A stretch of 64,000 nucleotides of DNA. Origin: Euglena gracilis (taxonomy: Eukaryota; Euglenida; Euglenophyceae; Euglenales). The translations under genes and the position numbers were made by a program. The notes below the pieces were generated by a model that was not told where the DNA came from, ran no database searches, and saw only the letters and a program-made list of their open reading frames with translations. Below, one piece after another: positions 21,843 through 32,245 of the stretch (position 1 is the stretch's first letter; each line of letters begins with the position of its first letter). The DNA lies in assembly GCA_039621445.1 (NCBI GenBank), contig CP154955.1:59861564-59925563 (forward strand), given 5' to 3'.

Positions 21843-21977
21843 TTACCCCCACACCCCCCCCCCCCACCACACCCCCCCCCCACACCCCCCCCCACACCCC
21901 CCCCCACCCCCCCCCACACCCCCCCACCCCCCCCCACACCCCCCCCACACCCCCCCACACCCCCCCTACCCCCCAGC
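21843..21977 (+). repeat. CACCCCCC array
   Basis: Runs of 6 to 10 C separated by ACA or A. The minus strand has G runs able to form quadruplex structure. Confidence 0.95.
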
Positions 21978-21989
21978 CCCCTCCCCGCG

Positions 21990-22206
21990 CTCATGACACC
22001 AGGCCCATTTTCTTCTCCCATGCATTAAATGTGGCAGCAGCGCACGCCCCACCCTCATCCAGACCGCGATGAGACACAGCTCTCTCCACGGTTTGGTGAA
22101 TTTGTGCCGATGTATCTCATTGCCCGGCATCAGCATGCAAACACATTTTGTGCGCACCAACCATTTTATGACTTTTTTTTGCTGCCTCTTGGACTTTTAA
22201 CCTTGG
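21990..22206 (+). repeat. About 220-bp direct repeat, copy 1
   Basis: Shares TGACACCAG, GAGACACAGCTCTCTCC, AATTTGTGCCGAT and GGCATCAGCATGCAA in the same order with 22770-22996. Confidence 0.75.
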
Positions 22207-22244
22207 ACTGGTTACAATGGGCCTGGTACCGTGTTTCTGCCAGC

Positions 22245-22330
22245 CCCCCCCCCCCCCCCCTCCCCCCCCCCCCCGCCCACCCACCAGCTCCCCGCCAAGA
22301 ATGGTGGACGCCGACCCCCCCCCCCCCGCC
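22245..22330 (+). repeat. Poly-C tracts
   Basis: Runs of 8 to 17 C separated by short GC-rich pieces. Confidence 0.9.
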
Positions 22331-22769
22331 GGCACCCTCTGTCCGGCACCTGGGAACCCTGCCCCGGCTCTGCCTCCACCCACTACCCACCATACCCACC
22401 CCACGCACACCAGGAATACCCTAGTCTTTAAGAATTTGGGAACCTCTTCCCTCCGCTTTGTCTGAACGCGGCTCAAGCCTACTTAAGTGCAACCATTCAC
22501 CTGCATCCGCCGCTTTAATCCCTTTCTTAATCATCATCCACAAATTTCTCTTGCAGCTCATCTGAGTCAGTCACACTGAAAACCTTGAGGGGCGGCTCAA
22601 ATAGTCTTCGCTGCGAACCCCCAATTTCTAAATGAAACCCCACTGTGGTGGAAACCCAGTTGAGTTAATAAGATTAACATTCCCAAATTTCATGGAAAGA
22701 AAAATTGAGCACCCAGGGGAAAACGGGTTTTTCATCAGCGCCTCTTGCATTCCCAGCCTCCCTATTTTT

Positions 22770-22996
22770 ATGACACCAGTCTCCCATCCATTTCTTACAT
22801 GCACCACCATGTGCAGTTCACCTCCCCAGCCCCGTGCCCCCTCCAGACCACGGTGAGACACAGCTCTCTCCGCAGTTTGTTCAATTTGTGCCGATTTATT
22901 TCACAGCCTGGCATCAGCATGCAAGAATTTTTTTTTTAACGTGCACCATCCAATGCATAGTTTCTTCTGCTGCCTCGCGAAATTTTAAACCCTCCC
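22770..22996 (+). repeat. About 220-bp direct repeat, copy 2
   Basis: Diverged copy of 21990-22206 with conserved GAGACACAGCTCTCTCCGC and TGGCATCAGCATGCAAG. Confidence 0.75.
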
Positions 22997-23960
22997 CCAT
23001 CTTGATCCATTTTTTCCACAATCACCCCGTTGTTTCCCCTCTTCAGGATTCACAGACAACCCAAATCAACCTGCGTTACCTGACCCACCGAGCTTCCGGA
23101 TAACCCCAACCACCTTGTGTGTCCCACCCACCAAATTTCTTCCACCCCATGGTGCTTTAACCTCGAACTTCCGGGTACCCAAAATATTCCGCCCTGTATT
23201 GCCCACTATGGTATATTTATTATGAAAAAACCCATGGTGTTTCTCCCACGAACACCCAGACACCCTCATCCCTGGTTTCAGACCCATCAAACTTCTAGAC
23301 TACACCAATTACCCCATCCCATGCTGTTTCACCCTCTAAACCACCCCGTGGTTGTCAACCCACCTGACATGTGGACCCTCCCCCCAATGGTGTCTTACTC
23401 ACCGACTTTCGTTTCACCCCCAACCACCCCAGTGCATCCAACCCGCTCACTGAATTTCCAACCAACCCAAGGTGTGCTACGCGCCGAACTTCTGAACAGC
23501 ACCCCCCCCCCCCCCCTGTGCTGTTCTTCACACCGACTGTCCGGACCCCCCAATGGCTCCGGATAACCACAACCAACCGAACTTTCCGATAACCCCCCCC
23601 CCGGTGTTCTTCCCGATTCCCGAATAAACCTGACAGCCCCTTGGTGTAGAACTCTGAACTACGGATAACCCCCTCGCCCAGATGGTGTCTTACCCACCGA
23701 GCTTTAGGACCACTCCGAATACCCCGTGAAATTCAACCCGCTGTATTTCAGGCTTGCCTCAACCAATCCGTTATTTTTACCAACCCAACGAACTTTGGTA
23801 TAACCCCAGCCACCCTGTGGAGTCTAACCTATCGAAATTCCGGATAATCCCGACCAACTCATGGTGTTTGACCCGCTGAAACCCCCGTTGGGACCCCCCC
23901 CCCCCCGAGGCCTTCCACACATATCACTTCTGGAAATTCAATGCACCAAACTTACGCATA
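22997..23960 (+). repeat. Decayed ~50-bp satellite, left block
   Basis: Words such as ACCCACCGA, CTTCCGGATAACCCC, AACCACCC and TGGTGTCTTAC recur in this order every 45 to 55 bases with many substitutions. The same unit resumes at 25925 after a GC-rich island. Confidence 0.75.
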
Positions 23961-23964
23961 ACCG

Positions 23965-25806
23965 GAAACCCCCCCCCGGGGCGGACGACAGTTCTGCTGC
24001 CAAAGGCCCTGTACGGCTGCGAGCATGCAACCTCACCGCGAAGGCGCTCGCCCCCCCCCTGGTGGCTGCCGTGAAGGCGTCCATCAGCACCAAGACACCC
24101 CTCGCCCTGGCGCTGGGCGACTCCGCGCCGGTGCACCCCATGGCCCAGGCCCGCCTGCAGCAACTGCGGTGGCTGCAGCTCCTCGCCAACAGCACAGGCA
24201 TCGCCGGCATTGTCCACCGCACGGTGGCCAGTCGGGACTCCGAGTGGCGGGAACCCTCCTTGGCGCTGCGCTCGGCCCTGGACCCCCCCCTGGTTGTCTA
24301 CACGGACGGCTCAGCCATCCCTGGCGGAGGGGGGGGCTGCGGTGTGGCGGCCGGTGGACGGCGAGTCGATGCCTCGCGCGACACGGCATCGGTGGGGTGA
24401 CCTCCGCCGCCTGCTTATGCTGCGGCCTGCCGGAGGAGGATGACACGTGGGCTGCCCTGCCACTGGTGTGGCACCGGTGCTCCCCGCTTTACATGAGATG
24501 TGGCAGACGGCTGCCGAGGTCTCCAAGGTGCAGGCCCCCCTGCCCTCCCCGGCCTGGCTGGAGGCGCGCTGCCTGCCCCTCCTCGCCGCGCTCATCCCCG
24601 ACACGGTGCTGGACCATCAGCCCCTACCGCTGGCGGACGCCGCGCGCTTCAAGCTCGCACTGCACGTGGCCCTGGCTGAGCGGGTGGCTGGGTTGCTTCG
24701 CCGCCGCGGTGAGCTGATGGCCACCGCCCCTGTCGCCCTGCCCTCCCCCCCCCCCCCCCCGGCCTCTCCCCCCGCCGCCCCCCCCCCCCCCAGCCGTCGC
24801 CCCGAAGTGCTGTCCCTCGAGCTCCGCCTCAGTGTCCCGGAGCTCCGGAACATGGAGCAGCAGCAGCGCCAGGCAGCACCCCCTGTTGCCCCGGCAGCTT
24901 CCCGTGCACCCCCCTGTGGTAGCCTGCGGCGTGGGTGGCTCCTCTCCCGCCTGATTGTCCTGCTTCAGGAGGACACTGTCGTCTGCCCCGCCAGCTAGGG
25001 GTGCAAGCCTCACGTCCTCCTCGACCTCTACGAAGAGCGGGCGGGTGAGCCCTGCACCCAGACCCCGGGCTCTGCGCCGTCCAGCAGACTGGCTGGCTTC
25101 GGGAAGACGCTGGGCAACCTCGTCGGCTCGGTGGAGCTCGCCCCCCCCCCCTGCGGCGTCACTCGGCAGCCGGGGGCCGGTGGTTGTGCAACCGGACCCC
25201 CAAAACCCGTCGGGATGCGGATCGCTGGCGCCGTCGGGCTGCCCGCCCTGCTGTCTTGATGGAGGACGCTGATGCGGGGCTCACAGCCTGGCTGCGGTAC
25301 CACCCCCACCTGCGGGCAGCACCGGTGGAGCAGGGGCTGCCGAGCAAGGCGCTCCTCATCCTGGGAGGTGGACAAGGGCATGCGTTTCCCCCTCTACGGC
25401 GGGTGGGTCGGAGTCGGCCCCGGAGTTGGGCTTCACTAGACGCCTGCTGCATCGGGTGGGTATGGATGATGTGACGGGAGTGCATGGTCCCCCGCAACGT
25501 CGTTGGCGCGTTGGGCCCTGGGTTGCGGGACAGCCACAATATGCGGTGGCCGGTGCAGCTCGTGCCGCCTGCCGCCAGGGAACCGCCTGCGAGGTTCGAG
25601 GTGTTCCAGCACCTGGTCGGACTCGACCAGCCGAGGACCTGGCCCCGAAGAAGCGGCGTCGCACGGCCATCCGAGCAGACCTGCAGCGACCGCCTCAGCT
25701 CCACCGACCCCGTCTCCACCGACCCGGCAGCCCCGGCCACATCCACCTTCCCGACATGGATACATCTCGTTCTAAGCGGCAGGCGACCCTGACGTCCTGG
25801 CGGTAG
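23965..25806 (+). pseudogene. Non-LTR retrotransposon remnant with RNase H motif
   Basis: A GC-rich island interrupts the satellite. Near 24003 one frame reads KALYGCE, as at the end of LINE reverse transcriptases. In another frame at 24291-24340 is LVVYTDGSAIPGGG, the first acidic motif of RNase H. Downstream, CLCCGLPEEDDTW followed in a third frame by GCPATG recalls the C-terminal cysteine/histidine motif of such elements. Frame changes occur at G and C runs. The polymerase domain and most of RNase H are missing or broken, so this is a dead 3' part. A host RNase H-like gene is the alternative. Confidence 0.55.
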
Positions 25807-25924
25807 CCCCCCCTCTGTGTCAGCTGGGCACAGGCGGGCTGTGGATGGCCCACCGACCTGAAGGAGGAGGGGTGGGGCGCGGGGCTTCGTGAAGTCCCCC
25901 TTCGCTACCCAATGAGCGCCCCGC

Positions 25925-26500
25925 GGTGAGCCCCCTCACCGCTCCGACCGATCCCCCCCCCCGGAACCCCCCCCCCCTGGTGTCTCCCACCCCATTACCA
26001 AACTCCTGGATAACCCCACAACCATGGTGTACTGCACACCAACCACCCCACGTGGTGTTGAAAATCAGCTGCCAGACCATTCCAACCTACCCACCATCTT
26101 TCCGGATGTCACAATCACCCTGTGGTGTTTTACCCCATATATTTCTGGGTGACCCATCAACTTTCTCAGCTACTCAGCCTGCCATGGTGTGCTACCCTTC
26201 CAACTCCCGCCTAAACCCACCTACCGAGCTTCCACATAACCCTAATCACCCTGTGCCCTCAGAGCTTCTGGACCACCTAGAACACCCCATGACATCCAAC
26301 CCACTGCATTTCCAGGCCTCCCTCAACCACTCCGTGGTGTTGAAACCACCGAACCTCGAAATAACCGCCTGGCGGTGTCCAACCCGCCGAACTTTTACCC
26401 GCCAAACTTCCGGACAATTTAACCCCCTCCCCGGAGCTCTACACACCGACTGCCTGACCTCCCACCCCAGTGTCCCACCCCCAACTTCTGGAACATCCAT
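25925..26500 (+). repeat. Decayed ~50-bp satellite, right block
   Basis: Continues the left block: CCATGGTGTACTGC, CACCCTGTGGTGTTTTACCC, CCGAGCTTCCACATAACCC and AACCCGCCGAACTTTTACCC keep the same word order. Confidence 0.75.
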
Positions 26501-26739
26501 GTCGGAGCCCAGCCTCTCCGTGGCGTCGGAGAGGAGTGGACCCCATATCACCCCAGGGGTACGGCGACCAGGGCGCACCCAGCACCCTGGTTTTGGTTTT
26601 TTTTCTTCTGCATGAACCCCTAACCAAATCCCAAAATCCCAAATCTTAATGCCCGGGCTCCGGGGGTGCCCTCCTGAGTGGTGCTTGTGTACGCCCACGG
26701 CTGGAGGCACTGCGCAGCAATGCGGGGCACAACAAACCC

Positions 26740-26785
26740 AAACCCAAACCCCCCACACCCCCCCCACCCCCCCCACCCCCCCCAC

Positions 26786-26821
<36 letters not shown>

Positions 26822-26886
26822 ACACCCCCCCCCCACCCCCCCCACACCCCCCCACACCCCCCACACCACCCCCACACCACCCCCCA
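26740..26886 (+). repeat. CACCCCCC array with poly-C core
   Basis: C runs with A or ACA separators, including an uninterrupted run of over 30 C around 26790-26820. Confidence 0.95.
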
Positions 26887-26920
26887 CTTGACCAGTGTGG
26901 GTTCGGCGCCGGGGGTATTT

Positions 26921-27412
26921 TGGACCCATTTTGGGACCTATGTGGCAAATTGGAGGTCCGTCCAAGACCTCATTATTTTCCACACCGTCCAAATTTCACA
27001 ATTTAATAAAAGGTTTGAATGTAGTAGGTTTTTGAAGCAAAAAAATGGGTGAAATACCAAAAATTTGCCAAGAGAAAAAATGTCAATAAAATTTGAGTGT
27101 GCCAAAATTTGGGGCAGTTTTTTTGACTTTGCAGTTTTATCACCACTCCTGAAAACAACTGAAACCTGAAAATTTTGGTACCTTTTTCATGAAAATGTAT
27201 GTTTTTTCCGTGAAAAATTGGAGCCCAGATAGACATTACCCAGGCCCACGGCCACCGATGAGGGGTCCGGTGGCCTACGGCCACCGCGGCGGGGGGGGGG
27301 GGGGGGCTGCGCCCCCCCCCCCCCCCTCACCCCCCCCCCCCCGCCCCCCCATTATCACTGCGCATTGTTGCAAAAAATTGACCCCGATGAGGGGTCCGGT
27401 GGCCTACGCCCC
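26921..27412. repeat. Large direct duplication, copy 1
   Basis: Begins TGGACCCATTTTGGGACC, continues through TAGGTTTTTGAAGCAAAAAA, GCCCAGATAGACATTACCC and ends near GATGAGGGGTCCGGTGG. Copy 2 is 27508-28084 with high identity. Confidence 0.9.
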
Positions 27413-27507
27413 CCCCACACCCCCCCACACCCCCCCCACACCCCCCCACACCCCCCCCCACACCCCCCCCACACCCCCACACCCCCCCCCCCACACCCCC
27501 CCCCACA
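27413..27507 (+). repeat. CACCCCCC array between duplicates
   Basis: C runs with ACA separators. Confidence 0.95.
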
Positions 27508-28084
27508 TGGACCCATTTTGGGACCTATGTTGGCAAATTGGAGGTTCGTCCAAGACCGCATTTTTTTCCACACCGTCCAAATTTCACAATTTTCTGAAAG
27601 GTTTGAATGTCGTAGGTTTTTGAAGCAAAAAAAATGGGTAAAATACCAAAAATTTGACAAGAGAAAAAATGTCAATAAAATTTGATTGTGCCAAAATTTG
27701 GGGCAGTTTTTTTGACCTTGCAGTTTTATCACCACTCCTGAAAACAACTGAAACCTGAAATTTTGGTACCTCTTTCATGAAAATGTATGTTTTTTTCCGT
27801 GAAGAATTGGAGCCCAGATAGACATTACCCAGGCCCACGGCCACCGATGAGGGGTCCGGTGGCCTACGGCCACCGCGGTGGGGGGGGGAGGGGGGGCTGC
27901 GCCCCCCCCCCCCCCCCCCCCGCACCCCCCCTCCCCCTTAGATGCACTTTGGCTTCTGTCTGGTTTAAGGCCTGGCGCTCCCCCTCTCCCCCCAATTATC
28001 CCCCCTCCCCCCCGCCCCCCCCATTATCACTGCGAATTGTTGCAAAAAATTGCCACCGATGAGGGGTCCAGTGGCCTACGCCCC
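27508..28084. repeat. Large direct duplication, copy 2
   Basis: Same order as copy 1, with about 85 extra bases (near 27935-28015) between the poly-C run and the final GATGAGGGGTCC block. Confidence 0.9.
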
Positions 28085-28268
28085 CCCACCTCCCCCCACA
28101 CCCCCCCCCCCCCACACCCCCCACCATCCCCCCCCACACCCCCCCCACACCCCCCACACACCCCCCCCACACCCCCCACACCCCCCCCCCACCCCCCCCC
28201 CCCACACCCCCCCCACCCCCCCCACACACCCCCCCCCCACACCCCCCCCCCACACCACCCCCCCCACA
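28085..28268 (+). repeat. CACCCCCC array, right side
   Basis: Mirrors the array at 21843-21977, just inside the right terminus of the inserted element. Confidence 0.95.
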
Positions 28269-28694
28269 CTTGTCTAGTGTAGGAGCCAGTTTTTGCAATA
28301 TATGGGAAATGAGCTGCTGGCTGGACCCACCCGGGGGGGGGGGATAGGGGGGGGAGGGAGGGTCTGGGGCTGGAGGGGGCTGGGCTGGGCTGGGTCGATG
28401 AAAAACAAATTTTTCTAAACCATTTTTGCCTTCTCGACATTTTGATAGAATGAGCTAGATTGATGGAGGAAGCTGTGAAGAGGGGGGAAAATGCAGGGAG
28501 AGGTGAGCTGGGCAGCCCAGTTGGCTGGCCAGCCTGCAGCCGGCTGGACCCAACTTTATTTCACTCGACCCCCCCCCCCCCGGGTGGGGCCCCCAGCCGG
28601 AATTTGGACTACTGGCCGGATTTGAGCTGCTGGCTGGCTGAACCCCCCCCAGGGGATGGGGTCCCCTCCGGCTCAAGAAAACCCCTGATTATCA

Positions 28695-29450
28695 TGGTCA
28701 TTGAATTTTTTGTTGTGGCGCTGCGCACTGTTGCACCGCCTGCTTTTCCCCGCCGGATCCCAGAACGTCCGGCAACGACCCCCTGGCCCCGGGGCACCCT
28801 TTATTTTTAGACCCTTTTTTCGGGAGGGCCACAGCAGTGGCTTCTCAGGCTGTGCGGATTTGCTGGGCGGCCGGCGGTCAGCTCCATTTGTGCAAGCTTT
28901 TGCAACCTTGGTGGGGCGGTGTTGTTCCCTGCGCTTCTTGTCCCTGCTGCACTGCCCATGCCTTTTTTGCTGCAATGACATGGATGTTTTTTTAAAAAAA
29001 CATAAAAATTAAATCTAAAAAGCGTAAAAATTGATCTTGTTAGCTGGCGGAGAACACAACCCTCGGGTGTTTTTTTTAAAAAAACGAGCAGGGGTGTTTT
29101 GTTTTAAGATTTTGGACCGCGGTGTGCTCACACCGGCCGCCTCGCCCCCGACCTCAGCAGCATATCCGACCGTCCCGTCCCCTGCGCCAATATTTGGGGG
29201 GCGGGCGGCCACCCCAACTGCCCGCCATCTCCCAGCGATGCGCGGCAGCCACCGAGCCCCCCCCCCCCCCCCGCTGTGTGTGCGCGCTTCTGGTCGTGAG
29301 CTGTGATGCAGGGCTGGCTGCGGCCTCATTGGTAGTTCCCCAAAGTCACACCAGTGGTTGCTGTGCTCTGTCAAACCTGGAATTTGAAGAACCTCCCTCC
29401 CCCCGATGTCCAATAACCCGGCTGTTTTTTTTTTTCCAGATGGTGCCGAC
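28695..29450. other. Mixed GC-rich stretch, no gene called
   Basis: GC-rich patches at 28730-28800 and 29130-29280 are open in several frames on both strands. CGGATCCCAG at 28750-28760 could be an acceptor, but no donor or frame stands out. Confidence 0.35.
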
Positions 29451-29665
29451 CCCACCCCAGGGGGGGGGGGTGCCTGCCTGGGCACTTTTGGCCGTGTGCC
29501 CCCCCAGAGGGCCTTGGAGTGCCTGCCCAAGCACAGACCCCGGCGCCGGGGAGCCAAAAATGGCCTATTTCCAAAGGAATGTGCCTGGGCGCAGGCCGAA
29601 ATCCAACCCCCCAAGGCACTCCGGACCACCCGCCCAGGTTGGCAAACAACACCACCACTTTGGGG
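29450..29665. repeat. Family C-related repeat
   Basis: GTGCCTGCCTGGGCAC, CCCCGGCGCCGGGGAGCC, ATGGCCTATTTCC and CAAGGCACTCCGGACC recur near 36435-36640, and partly in the element at 5608. Confidence 0.6.
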
Positions 29666-29689
29666 TTTAAGGTGGCCTAAGTGTTCCAT

Positions 29690-29772
29690 GGTCAGATGGT
29701 CGAGCGGTCCAAGACGGCAGCTTCAGGTGCTGTTCTCCTCCGGGGGCGTGGGTTCAAATCCCACTCTGATCA
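29690..29772 (+). tRNA. tRNA-Leu(CAG)
   Basis: Folds as a complete class II tRNA. GGTCAGA pairs exactly with TCTGATC to give a 7-bp acceptor stem; discriminator is A. The D arm has GTC/GAC with GAGCGG in the loop. The anticodon arm is GCAGC-TTCAGGT-GCTGT, so the anticodon is CAG, reading CUG leucine. A long variable arm (TCTCCTCCGGGGGC) and the T arm GTGGG-TTCAAAT-CCCAC follow. No intron. CCA is not encoded. No clear T-run terminator lies within the next 40 bases. Confidence 0.93.
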
Positions 29773-30230
29773 GCATGTTTGTGTTCTGGAAAATTGTGAT
29801 TATGTACCACTGAAATATTTCATCCACGTGGGGGGGGTCCATAAAGTTCATTCTGTGTACCACTTTCCGGGAAATTTGAGGTAGGGTTGGGGAATGGCTG
29901 GGCTCCCGTTGGGCTCCCGTTTTTTTTTGGCACTTAGAAACAAGTTAGGCCGCATTCCGGTCAAAGTCAGGCTGAATTTAGCCAAATTCAGGTAATTTCT
30001 AGGAAAACCAGGTTCAGTGCACGTTGGTACGCGTTACGCAAATGCATACCACCCCACCGCAATCCCGATCAACACTAATCGAGACGGTCCCGATGGGAGA
30101 CGTTCATTGGGGATGGGTTGTATGGGCATTTGCATTGCTGTAAAAGGAGACAAACGAGACGGTCTGGACACCCCCCCCTGTCCATATATGAACTGGATGA
30201 AATGAATGAACTACATGGGGGGCGTATAGT
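29773..30230. other. Stretch without a recognised gene
   Basis: Mixed sequence downstream of the tRNA. ACGAGACGGTC-like words occur at about 30080 and 30150. Nothing else stands out. Confidence 0.45.
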
Positions 30231-30239
30231 TCATTGCTG

Positions 30240-30382
30240 CCCCATGTATATGCATGCGTGTATGTTCGCACATATGTATATGCACATGTGCATATATGTG
30301 TGCAGATGCATGCATATACACACATATACATGTACACACATATATATTCACATATACATACACACTCACATGTACATATACA
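30240..30382. repeat. ATAC/ACAT/GTAT microsatellite
   Basis: Alternating purine-pyrimidine repeats with CACATATA and GCATGCATA words. Confidence 0.9.
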
Positions 30383-30835
30383 TTTAATACCCCCCGGTGG
30401 GGGGTATTAAAGCACTCCCTTGGTTTGGCACCGTACCCTGGGGTTCGTGAAGGCATAGGGTTAGAATTAATCCAGTCGGCTCGAGTTCGGCCGCGCACGT
30501 GACGCACATCCTCCCTCCTCGCCCGGGACGTGCGATCCCCAAAGGCGGCAGAGAGGCAGGGGAAAAGAAAGATAAAGGCCATTGAACGGTCGGCCCTCGC
30601 AAGGGATTTGGCCCTCCTGGCCTTTGGAGTGACTCTTAAATGGCAGGTGTTAGGATTAGCCCCTGCCGTCGGTCTGGCAGTTTCACGAAGCACGCGGCAG
30701 GGAGGATGCGCGTCGCACGTGTGGCCGGGCTGGGCCAGCCGGTTTTACGCCTTCACGAACCCGAGCCCCAGGGTGCCGTGCCAAACCAAGGGTGCGCTTT
30801 AATACCCCGGGGGGATGGTGTAAAAGCGAACACTT
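30383..30835. mobile_element. Foldback element with ~140-bp arms
   Basis: Left arm (30383-30525) and right arm (30690-30835) are imperfect inverted copies sharing GGTATTAAAGC, CCCTTGGTTTGGCAC, CCCTGGGG, GGTTCGTGAAGGC and GCATCCTCCCT. About 160 bases lie between them. Alternating AT/AC arrays adjoin both ends. No coding region or clear target duplication. Confidence 0.75.
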
Positions 30836-30839
30836 GTCA

Positions 30840-30965
30840 TACACACATATACATACATATATGTGTATATATACGCACATACATACGTGTCCATACATGT
30901 ACTTTTTTCATATTTATATATACATATACATGTGTATGTATATATATATATATATATGTTTACAC
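30840..30965. repeat. ATAC/TATA microsatellite
   Basis: ACATAC, GTGTATAT and (TA)n repeats, matching in type the array on the other side of the foldback element. Confidence 0.9.
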
Positions 30966-31133
30966 ATTTCATGTCCATGCATATGCCTGCGCCTGCCGTC
31001 CCGTCCAGCCGTGGTTCTTTGTGCTGTTCTGTGCTGTTCCATTGTCTCCTGTGAGCCAGTGCCTGGTTCCCTGCCCATGGCGCTTGCAGGTCACTCCATT
31101 GGTTCCACGGGTTAACCCCCTGAAGAGAGATTT

Positions 31134-31345
31134 TTCTTAAGTTCTGTGTCCGGGGGTGTGTCCTGACTGACCCCCCCCCTGGGGGGTTGGGGGATTGGGC
31201 TGAGTGGGTCCCCCGCTGGGCTTCGGCGCGAGTGCCGAAAAAATTTTTGGACCCAAAATTGACCCCCCAAAAATGGGTTCCCCTGAGCCCCCCTCCCCAG
31301 AGCCTCCCGGGGGTGTGTGGGTGGGTCTGGACCCCCCCCAAAATA
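31134..31345. repeat. Family D repeat
   Basis: TTTTTCTTAAGTTCTGTGTC, GGGCTTCGGCGCGAGTGCC, AAAAATTTTTGGACCC and AATTGACCCCCC match the copy at 51781-51990 in order. Confidence 0.6.
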
Positions 31346-31519
31346 GAAGGTCAATATTTCCTTCGCCCCCCAAGGGTGACAAACCGTTCATTTTGGGGTC
31401 AAAATGGCTGAGTTGTGCAGAAGGTGGTCTTTTTCCGAGGTTGGTTCGATGCCCGGATGGCTCTTTGATGGAAAATTGACGCCTTCGGTTGACGGTTGAC
31501 GAATTCGGGCTGACTGGAA

Positions 31520-31890
31520 ACAGGCTGCTGGCTGCCCCCCCCCCCCCCAAGGGGATCCCGGCTGAACTGGGCCCGACTGGGGGTCAAACTGGGTGCCAAA
31601 AATGGAAAATGCAAAAGTGTTAAAAAAGACTGCCAATTGTGCAAAAAAAAATCTTTTTTGTCCGAAAATTTGAAAATTTGAAAAAGATTTTTTTGTCCAA
31701 AAATCTGCCCTGGCCAGCCCAAATCCGACCCGTTTTCACCCATTATTGACCCATTTTTGCACCCCTGAAGGCCAAAAATCCGTTGCCATCCACCCAGCAG
31801 CTGGAAAATGAATAAAATAAACAAATAAAATAACTGAAACTCATAGATGGGGGGAGGGGAAAAATAGGCTGCTGTCTGGAAAAAGACCGC
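31520..31890 (-). repeat. Family F repeat, inverted diverged copy
   Basis: Read on the minus strand: GGCTGGCCAGGGC, T-runs, GCACAATTGGCAG, GGCACCCAGTTTGACCCCCA and GCAGCCAGCAGCCTG, the order seen at 17000 and 41757. Confidence 0.5.
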
Positions 31891-32039
31891 AGGTTGGATG
31901 CACCCAGCCAACCTGCAGCCTTTTTTCAGCCCGGGGGATGGGATCCACTCCGGCTTAAGCGACGCCCCACTGTAGCGTTAATCTTGCTCACCATGCTCCA
32001 TTTTGGGGCTTTTGCCACGGTTGGTCATGCCCAGTGGGT

Positions 32040-32245
32040 TTTGATGTGCAAGCTTGCCAGTTGCAGGAGGTCCGCAAAGGTCATGTCCAGGGCTTGAATG
32101 AGTGAAAACCCAAATAGGTTGAAAAAAATTTTTTGGGGTGGCTGGACAGTGTCGCCGAGATATTTCAAAAAATTTTGCCCAATTTTCCAGCACATTTTTG
32201 GTCGACTGTGTTGTGTCGGATTTTTTTCTGCCTTAGGACAGCCCT
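32040..32245 (+). repeat. hAT-like MITE family A, decayed copy
   Basis: GGCTTGAATGAGTGAAAACC, AGGTTGAAAAAAATTTTTTG, TTTTCCAGCACATTTTTGG and a right end CTTAGGACAGCCCTG follow the family order. Confidence 0.55.

Larger units (their letters stand above)
21809..28305. mobile_element. 6.5-kb inserted element with 8-bp target duplication
   Basis: Ends share TATTGCAAAAACTGGC and CCTACACTAGACA in inverted orientation, about 30 bp with few mismatches. GAAATGAG precedes the left end (21801-21808) and follows the right end (28306-28313). The interior has CACCCCCC arrays at both sides, a repeated 240-bp sequence, a decayed satellite and an RNase H remnant. No transposase was recognised, so how it moved is unknown; the 8-bp duplication suggests a hAT-type mechanism. 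Confidence 0.75.
21657..28686. mobile_element. Family E element split by a 6.5-kb insertion
   Basis: Left terminus CAGGGGTTTTCTTAAG at 21657 and right terminus ending AAACCCCTG at 28686 belong to one element. Outer flanks ATTATAAT (21649-21656) and ATTATCAT (28687-28694) match at 7 of 8. Left and right parts join at GAAATGAG to give the arrangement of the intact copy at 16143. The sequence between is a later insertion. Confidence 0.8.

Noticed and set aside
28701-29012. 103-residue frame after CGGATCCCAG as an exon
   Set aside because: Acceptor-like start but no donor, and composition drifts into poly-A/T; the minus strand is equally open.
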